The notes below the pieces were generated by a model. That model had not been told where the DNA came from. It saw only the letters and a list, made by a program, of their open reading frames with translations, and searched no databases. A DNA stretch of 64,000 nt, taken from the NCBI RefSeq assembly GCF_021117295.1, contig NZ_CP088247.1, positions 4,107,001 through 4,171,000 on the forward strand, in the 5' to 3' direction. This DNA is from Methylorubrum sp. B1-46 (GTDB taxonomy: Bacteria; Pseudomonadota; Alphaproteobacteria; Rhizobiales; Beijerinckiaceae). Numbering within the stretch: the first letter of the stretch is position 1; each line of letters starts with the position of its first letter. Shown piece after piece: positions 26,617-35,566 of this stretch. The position numbers were made by a program, and so were the translations under genes.

Positions 26617-27142
26617 AACGACGATGACGCACTTCCAACGACCAAAAACTACAAAGGCCGCGTGATGACGTTCATGATGGTAGGTCGTTGCGTCACTCGC
26701 CTGCAAGGCCAACTAGGGGCGAGGTGCCGGAACGGGCAGTATGTGGTTTTGGGTCCGGCCACCACCGGCGATTCGGCAACGCGCCATCCGCATTCATCCC
26801 GAGCCATTTGGTGTATCGCAAGCCCGACGGTGATCCGTGCTGTCCGCTCGGCGCCGTCATGACGGCTCGCCATATGCCCAGTGGCGGCAGGTCGGACGCA
26901 GACGTCGGCACGTGGCCGGAAATCTCCCGAAACCCGACACCGCCTCCGAGGCGCCGATCCAGGGCTGCTTTCCTCAAGTCCAAAGGAATGCTTACGCCTT
27001 TAGGGTAAGCGACTTCTCACGTCGCTGTTGTCTCGGCTGCAGGCTAGGACCGGTCCGTGGCGCGGCTCAGTTCCGGCTCCGGCTTGCGAGCGGTCACGGC
27101 CAGCACCGCGCCATGAATGCTCCGACCCGAACAAGGCGACCC
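26617..27142. other. Gene-free stretch downstream of the Fic gene
   Basis: About 525 nt with no supported gene. The first part holds a bulged inverted repeat: TGACGCA and ACGACC after 26622 pair with GGTCGT and TGCGTCA near 26683-26696. A short stem AGCGAC (27008-27013) with GTCGCT (27021-27026) is terminator-like but lacks a clear T-run. The promoter for the downstream two-component operon should lie in the last 100 nt. Confidence 0.5.
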
Positions 27143-27802
27143 ATGCGCGTGCTGCTGATCGAGGACGACCGCATGATCGGCGAAGGGTTGTCGCACGGCC
27201 TTGCCGCCGAAGGCTACTCCGTCGATTGGGTACGCGACGGCCCCATGGCCGAAACGGCGCTGCGGGTCGGCGGCCACGCATTGGTCCTGCTGGACCTCGG
27301 CCTGCCGGGCGCCGACGGCCTGCAGGTTCTCAGGTCCGCGCGGACGGCGGGCAACGACATGTCGGTGCTCATCATCACGGCGCGGGACGGACTCGACAGC
27401 CGCGTCGCCGGCCTCGACCTCGGGGCCGACGACTACCTGGTCAAGCCGTTCGAGATGCGCGAGCTGCTCGCCCGGATGCGGGCGATCCTGCGGCGCCGGG
27501 CCGGGCGGGCGACCGCGCGGCTCGTGGCCGCCGAGACCGAACTCGACACGGAGAGCCATGTGCTATCCCACGCCGGAACCGTCGCGGTCCTGTCGGCGCG
27601 CGAATACGCCCTCATGCACGCGCTCATGGAGCGACCGGGGCGCATCCTCTCTCGGGCGCAGATCGAGGAACGCATCTACGGGTGGGGCGAGGAGGTCGAG
27701 AGCAACGCGGTGGACGCCCTGATCCTCACGGTCCGCCGCAAGGTCGGCAAGGGCGTGATCCTCAACGTCCGCGGCGCAGGCTGGATGGTGCCCAAGCCAT
27801 GA
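27143..27802 (+). CDS. QseB/OmpR-family response regulator
   Basis: A 219-residue regulator with receiver domain (LLIEDDR, phospho-acceptor Asp51 in LLDLGLPG, Lys in DDYLVKPF) and a C-terminal winged helix (LSAREYALMHALM, NVRGAGWMV). The ATG at 27143 gives the normal compact N-terminus; an in-frame ATG at 27113 would add ten residues. The GWGEEVESNAVDALI segment is characteristic of the QseB subgroup. It overlaps the kinase gene by four bases (ATGA). The downstream DUF347 cluster is the probable target by position. Confidence 0.93.
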   Translation: MRVLLIEDDRMIGEGLSHGLAAEGYSVDWVRDGPMAETALRVGGHALVLLDLGLPGADGLQVLRSARTAGNDMSVLIITARDGLDSRVAGLDLGADDYLVKPFEMRELLARMRAILRRRAGRATARLVAAETELDTESHVLSHAGTVAVLSAREYALMHALMERPGRILSRAQIEERIYGWGEEVESNAVDALILTVRRKVGKGVILNVRGAGWMVPKP

Positions 27803-29094
27803 GGGCCGCCTCCTTGCGCCGCACGACGCTCGGCTGGATGACCGCCCTGCTCGCCGGAATCGGCTTGGCCGCGATGGTCGCGGCCTATGCCCTCGCGCGG
27901 ATCGAGGCGGCCGATTTCCTCGACGGGCAGTTGCGGCAGGTCGCCCTCAACGCCGGTCCCGGGCTCCCGGACGCGGACGCGCCGCCCGCCGCCGACCAGG
28001 ACCCGGAGGACCAACTCGCCGTCACCATCTGGAAGGACGGGCAGGTCCTGCGCGACGACCGCGGCGTCGACGTCCGCCACCCCGGCCGCACGGGATACGC
28101 GAACGTCGTCATGGGCGGCGAGCTCTGGCGCACCTACACGACCGCCAACGGCACCACGACGGTCCGGGTCGCCCAGCGCGACGTCGTGAGGGCGGAGTTC
28201 GCACGCAATGCGGCGCTCGGCGCCGTGGCCCCGCTGCTGCTCCTCGTCCCGCTGTCGTGGATCGTCGTCGGCTGGGCGATGAACCGGGCGCTCGGGCGGC
28301 TCGACGGCTTGGTGCATGACCTCGCCGGGCGCGGCGCCGCCGCCCAAGGCCCCTTGCCGACGCGCGGCGTGCCGACGGAGGTGGCGCCCCTCGTCGAGGC
28401 CATGAACGGGCTCATCCTTCGCCTGCAGGCCGCTCTGGCCGCCCAGAAGCGGTTCGTGGCCGACGCGGCGCACGAACTGCGTACGCCGCTTGCCGCGATG
28501 CAGATCCAACTCGACTCCCTCGGCGGGCCTGCCGGTGGCGGGGGCGACGCGCGGCGTATGGCGCTGGCGGACGGCCTCCGGAGGGCGAACCGGCTGGTGG
28601 ATCAACTGCTCCGTCTCGCCCGGCTCGACGACGGTGCCGAGGCCCGTCCTGCATCCGTCGACCTCGGCCAGCTCCTGCTCGACTGCGTCGCCGACCACGT
28701 CGTGCTCGCCGAGCGCAAGGACATCGACCTGGGCGTGCATATCGAGACACCCGCGACGCTTCACGCGTCGGAGGACGAGGTCCGCGTCCTGTTCGCCAAC
28801 CTGGTCGACAACGCCCTGCGCTACACGCCGTCGGGAGGCCAGGTCGACGTCCGTCTGCTGAACCGGAACGGTGCGTGCGTCGTCACGGTTCGGGACACCG
28901 GCTGCGGGCTGCCGCCGGGAAGCGAGGGCCGCCTGTTCGACCGCTTCTTCCGGGCCGCGCCACCGGAAGTCGAAGGCACAGGGCTCGGGCTCGCCATCGC
29001 CCGCCGCATCGCGGAGCGCAACGACCTCGGCCTGACGGTCGAAAACCGACGTGACGGGCAGGGGACCCTCGCAACCGTCAGACTGCCGGCCTGA
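27799..29094 (+). CDS. QseC-like sensor histidine kinase
   Basis: A 431-residue membrane kinase. The first helix is at about residues 10-32, followed by a short periplasmic domain of about 105 residues (rich in Asp and Pro) and a second helix about 138-160 (APLLLLVPLSWIVVGWAM). HisKA has the phospho-acceptor His225 in DAAHELRTPLAAM; the ATPase domain has N box (ANLVDNALRYTP), G1 (RDTGCGLP) and G2 (GTGLGLAIA). It pairs with the overlapping regulator. QseC-type sensors often respond to metals or envelope signals, but the stimulus here is unknown. It ends about 90 nt before the first DUF347 gene. Confidence 0.93.
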   Translation: MRAASLRRTTLGWMTALLAGIGLAAMVAAYALARIEAADFLDGQLRQVALNAGPGLPDADAPPAADQDPEDQLAVTIWKDGQVLRDDRGVDVRHPGRTGYANVVMGGELWRTYTTANGTTTVRVAQRDVVRAEFARNAALGAVAPLLLLVPLSWIVVGWAMNRALGRLDGLVHDLAGRGAAAQGPLPTRGVPTEVAPLVEAMNGLILRLQAALAAQKRFVADAAHELRTPLAAMQIQLDSLGGPAGGGGDARRMALADGLRRANRLVDQLLRLARLDDGAEARPASVDLGQLLLDCVADHVVLAERKDIDLGVHIETPATLHASEDEVRVLFANLVDNALRYTPSGGQVDVRLLNRNGACVVTVRDTGCGLPPGSEGRLFDRFFRAAPPEVEGTGLGLAIARRIAERNDLGLTVENRRDGQGTLATVRLPA

Positions 29095-29186
29095 GGCCGA
29101 GCCTGCGGCTCCTCCGGACGAAGCTCATTCTGCCCTCATTCTGGCTCGCTATCACCGTGCCCGACCATGACGGACGGGAGACGGGG

Positions 29187-29825
29187 ATGAGCGAGATCCA
29201 GCGCCAGGTCTTGAACAAGGTACCGGAGGTCACCGCGGCCTTCTGGGTCATCAAGATCCTGTCCACGACCGTCGGCGAGACCGGCGCGGACTACCTCGCG
29301 GTGAACGTCGGCCTGGGTGCCGCCGTCACCGCCACCCTCACGGCCGGCCTCCTCGCGGCCGTCCTCGCCCTGCAGGTGCGCGAGCGGCGCTACGTGCCCT
29401 GGACCTATTGGTCGACCGTCGTCCTCGTCAGCGTGGTCGGCACGCAGGTCACCGACATCCTGACCGACAAGCTCGGCGTGAGCCTCTTCGTCAGCACCGG
29501 CGTGTTCGCGGCCGCCCTCGCCGCCGTGTTCGCCCTCTGGTACGCGACCGAGCGGACGCTCTCGATCCACGCCATCGTGACCCGGCGCCGCGAGGCGTTC
29601 TACTGGCTCGCCATCCTCCAGTCCTTCCAACGCCGCACGACACGGAGCGAACGACCATGCGAAACATCCTCCTCGCCGCCATCGCCGCGACGGTCATCGG
29701 TGCCACGGCCGCCCCCCTGGGCCTGCTGGCGATGCAGGACGCCGCCGTCGGAGCGACGCCCAAGGCGATGGCGGCCTCGAAGCTTGGCGACCTCTCCAAG
29801 TTCCGGACCATCGTCGTCGACGTGA
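29187..29825 (+). CDS. Truncated DUF347 (COG4705) membrane protein
   Basis: A 212-codon frame whose first 150 residues match the two intact-type DUF347 proteins downstream: repeat 1 ([18 protein letters not shown]) and repeat 2 ([13 protein letters not shown]), then the opening of repeat 3 ([10 protein letters not shown]). Normal members have four such repeats (about 250 residues). Here homology stops abruptly and the frame runs on as an Arg/Ser/Pro-rich, non-protein-like tail overlapping the next gene by 169 nt. A deletion probably removed repeats 3 and 4. Whether the half protein is functional is unclear. Members are uncharacterised membrane proteins. Confidence 0.7.
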   Translation: MSEIQRQVLNKVPEVTAAFWVIKILSTTVGETGADYLAVNVGLGAAVTATLTAGLLAAVLALQVRERRYVPWTYWSTVVLVSVVGTQVTDILTDKLGVSLFVSTGVFAAALAAVFALWYATERTLSIHAIVTRRREAFYWLAILQSFQRRTTRSERPCETSSSPPSPRRSSVPRPPPWACWRCRTPPSERRPRRWRPRSLATSPSSGPSSST

Positions 29826-30064
29826 AGGCGATGACCGACCGGGGCGACCTCGCCGCCGCCAAGACGCGCATCAAGGACCTGGAATTGTCCTGGGACGCGT
29901 CCGAGGCCGGCCTGAAGCCGCGAGCCGCCGCCGACTGGCACGTCGTGGACAAGGCCATCGACCGCGCCCTCGACGCGCTGCGGGCGTCGAACCCCGATCC
30001 GGCCGCCTGCCGTCGCGCGGTCGACGACCTGCTCGCCATCATCGACCAGACCCACACCGCGTGA
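29657..30064 (+). CDS. Small exported helical protein between DUF347 genes
   Basis: A 135-residue protein with a signal peptide ([20 protein letters not shown]). The mature part is rich in Ala, Asp and Lys, predicted to be helical ([33 protein letters not shown]), and has a conserved-looking [17 protein letters not shown] segment; no Cys except one near the C-terminus (AACRRAV). It overlaps the next DUF347 gene by four bases, showing translational coupling within the operon. I do not recognise a named family. A periplasmic partner of the DUF347 proteins or of the sensor kinase is a guess from position. Confidence 0.75.
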   Translation: MRNILLAAIAATVIGATAAPLGLLAMQDAAVGATPKAMAASKLGDLSKFRTIVVDVKAMTDRGDLAAAKTRIKDLELSWDASEAGLKPRAAADWHVVDKAIDRALDALRASNPDPAACRRAVDDLLAIIDQTHTA

Positions 30065-30933
30065 GCCAGCCCTCGCTTTCCCACGGCAGCCCGATGCAAC
30101 CGACCGAGCGACCCGGACACGTCGAACCCGCCAAGGTGCCTGAAGCCACCGCCGGGTTCTGGGCCATCAAGATCGTGGCCACGACCCTGGGCGAGGTCGG
30201 CGGGAACGCCGTCACGTTGACGCTCGGCCTCGGCTATCTCGCCGGCACGGCGATCTTCGGGGCCGCCCTGGCGGTGCTGCTGGCCGCACAGGTCCGGGCG
30301 GACCGCTTCCATCCGATCCTGTACTGGGCCGTGGTCACCGCGACGACGCTCGCAGGCACGACCCTCGCCGACTTCTGCGACAGGTCCCTCGGCATCGGCT
30401 ACGCGGGCGGGTCCCTGGTGCTGCTCGGATCGGTCGTCGCGACCCTGATCCTGTGGAAGCGCACGCTCGGCACGGTCGCCGTGGAGACGGTGCGGTCCCC
30501 GCGGGCCGAAGGTTTCTACTGGGCCACGGTCATGTTCTCCCAGACGCTCGGCACCGCGTTGGGCGACTGGATGGCTGACAGCAGCGGGCTCGGGTACAAC
30601 GGGAGCGCGCTCCTCATCCTCGTCGCGCTGGCCGTGGTCACGGCCCTCCATCTGCGAACGCGTGTTTCCAGGCCCATGCTGTTCTGGACGGCGTTCGTCC
30701 TGACGCGGCCGCTCGGCGCCACCCTCGCCAACTCGCTCGACAAGCCGGTCGCTTCCGGCGGCCTGGGCATCGACGACATCACGATCTCCGGCGTGCTCGC
30801 GCTCGTCATGGCCGGGGCTCGTCCTCCTCATCCCGCAGCGTGCCGGTCGCCGGGCGGCCTGCGCCGACGCGCCGTGAGGTTTTTCTCGAAGAAGGAGCAG
30901 GTCCGATGGACGACCGTTACGAACGCGCCCTGA
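30061..30933 (+). CDS. DUF347 (COG4705) membrane protein with C-terminal frameshift
   Basis: A protein with all four DUF347 repeats: [53 protein letters not shown] and [17 protein letters not shown]. The GTG at 30061 overlaps the previous stop; an ATG at 30094 is an alternative. After LALVMAG the frame turns into a basic non-membrane tail. Removing one G from the GGGG run at 30814-30817 restores [12 protein letters not shown], matching the downstream paralogue, with a stop at 30875-30877. The native end is therefore probably near 30877, and the reading to 30933 reflects a one-base insertion or sequencing error. Most of the protein is intact. Confidence 0.8.
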   Translation: MSQPSLSHGSPMQPTERPGHVEPAKVPEATAGFWAIKIVATTLGEVGGNAVTLTLGLGYLAGTAIFGAALAVLLAAQVRADRFHPILYWAVVTATTLAGTTLADFCDRSLGIGYAGGSLVLLGSVVATLILWKRTLGTVAVETVRSPRAEGFYWATVMFSQTLGTALGDWMADSSGLGYNGSALLILVALAVVTALHLRTRVSRPMLFWTAFVLTRPLGATLANSLDKPVASGGLGIDDITISGVLALVMAGARPPHPAACRSPGGLRRRAVRFFSKKEQVRWTTVTNAP

Positions 30934-31682
30934 GCAAGGTACCCGAGGTCACGCTGGGCTTCTGGATCATCAAGATCCTGGCCACGACGCTCGGGGAGAC
31001 CGGCGGCGACACCGTCACCATGACCCTCAACTGGGGCTACCTCGCCGGCACCGCCCTGTTCGCCGTGCTGCTGGTCGCGCTCGTGGTCGCCCAGATCATA
31101 TCGAAGCGGTTCCACCCGGTCCTGTACTGGTCCACGATCGTCGCCTCGACCACCTTCGGTACGACGATGGCGGACTTCGCCGACCGCTCGCTCGGCATCG
31201 GATACACCGGCGGGTCGACCCTGCTACTCGCCTGCCTCGCGGCCGTGCTCGGGCTTTGGTACGCGACCGAGGGCACCGTGTCGGTGGACACGGTTTCGAC
31301 CCCGCGGGTCGAGGCGTTCTATTGGGGGGCGATCACCTTCTCGCAGACGTTGGGCACCGCGCTCGGCGACTGGCTCGCGGACACCGGCGGCCTCGGCTAC
31401 GAGGGTGGCGCCCTCGTCTTCGCGGCGGCGCTCGCGGTCGTCATCGCCCTGTACTACCGGACCTCCGTTTCACGGGTCACGCTCTTCTGGGCGGCGTTCA
31501 TCCTGACCCGCCCGCTCGGGGCCACGGTGGGCGATTTCCTCGACAAGCCGGTCGCCAACGGCGGGCTGAACCTGAGCCGGCCGCTCGCTTCCGCCGTGAT
31601 CGCGGCCTTCATCGTGGCGCTCATCGTCCTGCTACCGCAGCGGGCCGGCCGTCATCCGGGCGCGGACGCGACGGCGTCATGA
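30906..31682 (+). CDS. DUF347 (COG4705) membrane protein, intact
   Basis: A 258-residue protein with four tandem DUF347 repeats, each about 50-60 residues with two membrane helices: [53 protein letters not shown] and [20 protein letters not shown]. Repeats carry conserved Thr/Gly and Asp that could line a pore. Function is unknown. It is the third and only undamaged copy in a tandem array behind a QseBC-type pair. It starts 28 nt after the probable true stop of the preceding copy, and shows about half identity to it by eye. Confidence 0.9.
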   Translation: MDDRYERALSKVPEVTLGFWIIKILATTLGETGGDTVTMTLNWGYLAGTALFAVLLVALVVAQIISKRFHPVLYWSTIVASTTFGTTMADFADRSLGIGYTGGSTLLLACLAAVLGLWYATEGTVSVDTVSTPRVEAFYWGAITFSQTLGTALGDWLADTGGLGYEGGALVFAAALAVVIALYYRTSVSRVTLFWAAFILTRPLGATVGDFLDKPVANGGLNLSRPLASAVIAAFIVALIVLLPQRAGRHPGADATAS

Positions 31683-31980
31683 ACCTGCGGTCGACACCGC
31701 ATGGCGACGCGCCGGGGCCCCGCCCTTGTCCGGCGCCGCGGCGACTTCGTCCACGGGGCCGTGCGCGCGACCTGCCCCCGATCCGTGGAGTTCGCACGGA
31801 TGCCGGCGGCCCGGGGACGGCGGCCGCGCGCATCCCGAGGCCGGGCCAGAAGCAGTCGCCGTGGGTCAGGGCCGCGGTCCATCGACGATCCTTGCATCCC
31901 CGGTCTGGCCGCCTCGCCCCACGGGCGACGCGCGTCAGACCTGGGGCGGCGTACCGAGGTCCGGCCGGGAGGCGAGGCGG
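31683..31980. other. Gene-free spacer before the PAP2 gene
   Basis: About 300 nt, GC-rich, with open frames only of the low-complexity Arg/Pro type that arise by chance in such DNA. No hairpin with a T-run is visible. A promoter for the PAP2 gene may lie here. Confidence 0.4.
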
Positions 31981-32754
31981 ATGAACGAATTGGGTGCCTG
32001 GGCAGCAGCCGTGACGCGCCTCGGGAAACGGGAGCTCGGCCTCGTGGCGACGCTGTTCTGCGTCGCCGCACTCCTCCTCGCGTTCGGCCTCCTCGCCGGC
32101 GAGGTGATGGAGGGTGATACCATGGCGTTCGACACCCGGGTCGCGCGCTTCTTCCGTCCACTCGGCGCCGCCGGCCCAATCGGGCCGGCCTGGGTGCATG
32201 AGATGGCGCGCGACGTGACCTCCCTTGGGAGCATGGTCGTCCTGTGCTTCCTGCTGGCTGCGACCGTGGGGTACCTGCTCCTGGTCCGCAGGCGTGGGAC
32301 TGCCCTCCTGGTGGTGGGCTCGATGCTGGGCGGCACGGTCATCAGCTTCGGCCTGAAGCTGCTCTTCAACCGCCCTCGTCCCGACATTCCCGGCGGCATC
32401 CAAGTGTTCACAGCCAGCTTTCCCAGCAGCCACGCCATGCTCTCTGCGGTGACCTTCCTGACGCTGGGGGCGATCATGACGAGGGTCGCAGCGGGCGCAC
32501 GGCTGAAGGCGTACTTCATGGGGCTCGCCGTCTTCCTCACCGTCGTCGTGGGGCTGAGCCGCGTCTACATCGGCGTCCACTACGCGACCGACGTGTTGGC
32601 GGGCTGGTGCGTCGGGTCGGCCTGGGCGGTGCTGTGCTGGATCGTGGCGCTGCGCCTCCAGCGGCGCGGCCAGGTCGAAGCGTCGGGGGCGGCCGGTGAG
32701 CCCGACCGTACGGCTCATGCGGATTCGAAGCTGTCCGTTCGGACCTTGCGTTAG
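31981..32754 (+). CDS. PAP2-family membrane phosphatase
   Basis: A 257-residue membrane protein with the three phosphatase motifs of the PAP2 family: KLLFNRPRP (KxxxxxxRP), PSSH with flanking helix, and SRVYIGVHYATD (SRxxxxxHxxxD). These hydrolyse lipid phosphates such as undecaprenyl pyrophosphate or phosphatidic acid at the membrane. About six hydrophobic helices are visible. The ATG at 31981 follows a GGAGGCG-type site. The C-terminal tail is polar. It converges on the LOV kinase gene, whose end is 16 nt away. The exact substrate cannot be told from sequence. Confidence 0.92.
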   Translation: MNELGAWAAAVTRLGKRELGLVATLFCVAALLLAFGLLAGEVMEGDTMAFDTRVARFFRPLGAAGPIGPAWVHEMARDVTSLGSMVVLCFLLAATVGYLLLVRRRGTALLVVGSMLGGTVISFGLKLLFNRPRPDIPGGIQVFTASFPSSHAMLSAVTFLTLGAIMTRVAAGARLKAYFMGLAVFLTVVVGLSRVYIGVHYATDVLAGWCVGSAWAVLCWIVALRLQRRGQVEASGAAGEPDRTAHADSKLSVRTLR

Positions 32755-32770
32755 CGTCGCCTTACGGCGC

Positions 32771-35437
32771 TCAAATGGCTCGGCCGTGCTGCCGGATCAC
32801 CCGGTTCAGGGTGCGCCCGAGTTGGTCGGCGGCGTAGGGCTTGTGCAGCAGCTCGAAGCCGTCACCACCTCCCTGGGCCAGCGCATCGCTGTAGCCGGAC
32901 GCCAGGACGACCGGCAGGCCGGGGAGCCGCCCGCGCAACAGCTTGGCCATGGCGAGGCCGCCCATGCCGGGCATGACCACGTCCGAGAACACGACGTGGA
33001 AGCCGGCGCCATCCGGGCCGAGCCGGTCGAGGGCCTCCTCGGCGTTCGCCGCCCAGTCCGTCGCGAAGCCCAAGTCCTGGAGGATCTGCGTGGCGAATCG
33101 CCCGACCTCGACGTTGTCCTCCACGACCAGCACGCGCCGCCCGGCTCCGGACGAGGTGGCCTCGTCTCCCGTTTCATGTCTGCCCGGCTCCGGGGCGGCC
33201 TCGATCTCGGGCAGGTACAGCGTGAACGTGGTCCCACGCCCCGGAGCGCTCTCCACGTTCACGTCGCCGCCCGATTGCTTGGCGAAGCCGAACACCTGGC
33301 TCAGGCCCAACCCCGTTCCCTTGCCGACTTCCTTCGTGGTGTAGAACGGCTCGAAGATGCGTCCGAGGAGCTCCGGGGCGATGCCCGTGCCCGTGTCCGA
33401 CAGCGAGACCGCCGCGAACGGCGCCGGGCTGCCGCCGTGACCGCGGATCGAAGGCATCCCCTGCGAGCAGGACAGCCGCAGCGTCAGCGTGCCCTCGCCG
33501 TCCATAGCGTCGCGGGCATTCACCGCCATGTTGATGACGGCCGTCTCGAACTGGCTCACGTCGGCCAGGACGTGACAGGGACGCTCGGGCAACTCGGTCA
33601 GCACGCGGATGCGCGAACCGGTCACCGTGTCGAGCATGTCGGCCACGCTTTTCAGACGGGCGCCGGCCTCGAACACCTCGGGCTTGAGCGCCTGCCTTCG
33701 GGCGAAGGCCAGGAGTTGCCCGGTCAGCTTGGTGGCGCGCTCCACCGTGTCCGAGACCGCGTCCATGTAGCGCCTTCGCCTGTCGTCCGGCAGGTCGGGT
33801 CGCCGCAGGAAGTCGACAGAGGACCGGATGATGGTCAGGAGGTTGTTGAAGTCGTGGGCCACGCCCCCGGTCAGCTGGCCGACCGCCTCCAGCTTCTGCG
33901 ACTGCCGGAGCGCCGCCTCCGCCTCGCCCAGGCGGGCGGTGCGCTCCTCGACCCGCTGCTCAAGCGTCGCGTTCAGGGCCGCGAGCTGCCCCGCCGCCTC
34001 GCGCAGGGCGGCGTCGGCGCGCACGCGCTCGATATGCGCCCAGCAGCGCTCCGTCACCTCGCGGAGAACCGCAAGGTCGTCGCCCGACCAAGCCCGCGCC
34101 ACCCGGTCGTGGATGGCCATCATGGCCGTCAGGCGCCCGTCCTTGACCAGGGGCATGCAGGCTACCGCCGCGACACCAACGGCCTGGAAGGAGGCAGCGT
34201 CCGCAGCCGGCAGTTCAGACCGGACGTCGCCGACGACGAGCAACTCGCCCGAACGAAGGCAGGTCGCGGCCAGCGTGCCGAAATCGGTGAGGCGGTAGCG
34301 CCCGACGATGCTCGGCGAGCCCTCCGCCGACCAATCCCCGCGGATGGTCAGGCCTTCCCCGTCCGGGTCCATGTCGGCGTAGGCGCAGTTCGAGAGACGC
34401 AGATGGCCCGCCACCATGCGCGTCGTCACCGACAGGATGCCCTCGGCATCTGTGTTCCCGGCGGTCTCCGTGCCGAGTGCGTCGAGGAAGCGCAGCCTTG
34501 CCTCGTTGGCTTGCCGGACCTCCTCGGCTCGCCGCCGCGCCGTGATGTCGATGGCCGTGCCGAGCGCCCGGACGCACGCTCCTCTCGCGTCGAACAGGCC
34601 CTTGCCCTTGGCCGCGACCCAGCGGACGACGCCATCCTCCTTTCCGACCGTGCGGTACTCGACGTCGTAGGTCGCGCGCCGCGCCGGGTCGAGCGCCGAG
34701 GCGAAGGCCGCGCTCGTCACCTCCAGGTCGTCCGGATGCAGCCCGGCATAGAAGTCGGCCATGCTGCAGGGCACGCCCGGCGAGATGCCGAACATCGCCT
34801 TGGTACGATCCGACCAGGTCAGCACGTCGGTGGTCAGGTCGAGGTCCCAGGTCCCCACCTCGGCGGCCTCGGTCGCGAGCCGCAGGGATTCCTCGCTGAA
34901 GGCCAGCCGCTCCAGGTTGGCCCGCCGCTCGGCCGTCAACGCCGCGTTCTCGTCCTCCAGCACGACGAGGCGCTCACGCTCGACCGTCACGTCCAACTGG
35001 CTGGCGAAGAAGTATGCGAGATCGCCGCCCGCGTCGTTGACCGGCGCCAGCAGCAGCCGGTTCCAGAACGGTGTTCCGTCCTTCTTGTGGTTGCGGATGT
35101 CGATCTCGATGGACCGGGGCGCGACGATGGCCTCGCGGATCAGGCGGACTGTCTCCGGGTCGGTCTCAGGGCCCTGCAGGAAGCGGCAATTGCGCCCGAG
35201 GATCTCCTCCCGCGCATAACCGGTCAGGCGGCAGAAGGCATCGTTGACGAAGACGATGGGATTGTCCGGCCGGCGCGGATTGGTGATGACCATCGGCATG
35301 CGCGTTGCCCGCACGGCAGCGGGGAACGGGTCGGTCCCGCCATCAATTCCGGCGAGTTCGGCCTCGATCCTGGCTTGGTCGCGTCGGAGCCGCTCAGGCG
35401 TCGCGCGGTATGGGGGTGGCTTGACCGTGTCGTCCAT
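32771..35437 (-). CDS. LOV-domain hybrid histidine kinase
   Basis: An 888-residue cytosolic sensor. The N-terminal LOV domain has the flavin-reactive Cys84 in GRNCRFLQG, then NHKKDGTPFWNRLLLAPV, so it should sense blue light. A PAS domain follows (AAEVGTWDLDLTTDVLTWSD), then a GAF domain (about 330-480), a HisKA segment with the phospho-acceptor in GGVAHDFNNLLTI, an HATPase domain (GTGIAPELLGRIFEPFYTTK, GTGLGLSQVFGF) and a C-terminal receiver with Asp in FSDVVMPG and Lys in LHKPYAA. No output regulator is adjacent; the HisKA_2 kinase upstream on the same strand could share the pathway. There are no membrane segments. Confidence 0.92.
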   Translation of the reverse strand: MDDTVKPPPYRATPERLRRDQARIEAELAGIDGGTDPFPAAVRATRMPMVITNPRRPDNPIVFVNDAFCRLTGYAREEILGRNCRFLQGPETDPETVRLIREAIVAPRSIEIDIRNHKKDGTPFWNRLLLAPVNDAGGDLAYFFASQLDVTVERERLVVLEDENAALTAERRANLERLAFSEESLRLATEAAEVGTWDLDLTTDVLTWSDRTKAMFGISPGVPCSMADFYAGLHPDDLEVTSAAFASALDPARRATYDVEYRTVGKEDGVVRWVAAKGKGLFDARGACVRALGTAIDITARRRAEEVRQANEARLRFLDALGTETAGNTDAEGILSVTTRMVAGHLRLSNCAYADMDPDGEGLTIRGDWSAEGSPSIVGRYRLTDFGTLAATCLRSGELLVVGDVRSELPAADAASFQAVGVAAVACMPLVKDGRLTAMMAIHDRVARAWSGDDLAVLREVTERCWAHIERVRADAALREAAGQLAALNATLEQRVEERTARLGEAEAALRQSQKLEAVGQLTGGVAHDFNNLLTIIRSSVDFLRRPDLPDDRRRRYMDAVSDTVERATKLTGQLLAFARRQALKPEVFEAGARLKSVADMLDTVTGSRIRVLTELPERPCHVLADVSQFETAVINMAVNARDAMDGEGTLTLRLSCSQGMPSIRGHGGSPAPFAAVSLSDTGTGIAPELLGRIFEPFYTTKEVGKGTGLGLSQVFGFAKQSGGDVNVESAPGRGTTFTLYLPEIEAAPEPGRHETGDEATSSGAGRRVLVVEDNVEVGRFATQILQDLGFATDWAANAEEALDRLGPDGAGFHVVFSDVVMPGMGGLAMAKLLRGRLPGLPVVLASGYSDALAQGGGDGFELLHKPYAADQLGRTLNRVIRQHGRAI

Positions 35438-35566
35438 CAGGCTTCGGTTCTAGCAGCCGTTGCCACAATTCGCAGCGGGGTCGGGCGCGGCGGTCGCCGG
35501 ACCCGCCAAGTCGCCCGGTGAAATTTTCACAACCGAGCGACCCCGAAGGCGAGGCGCCCGACCGGA

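Noticed and set aside
32696..35521. A 941-codon frame antisense to the LOV kinase
   Set aside because: No recognisable domain; the minus-strand kinase has all expected motifs.
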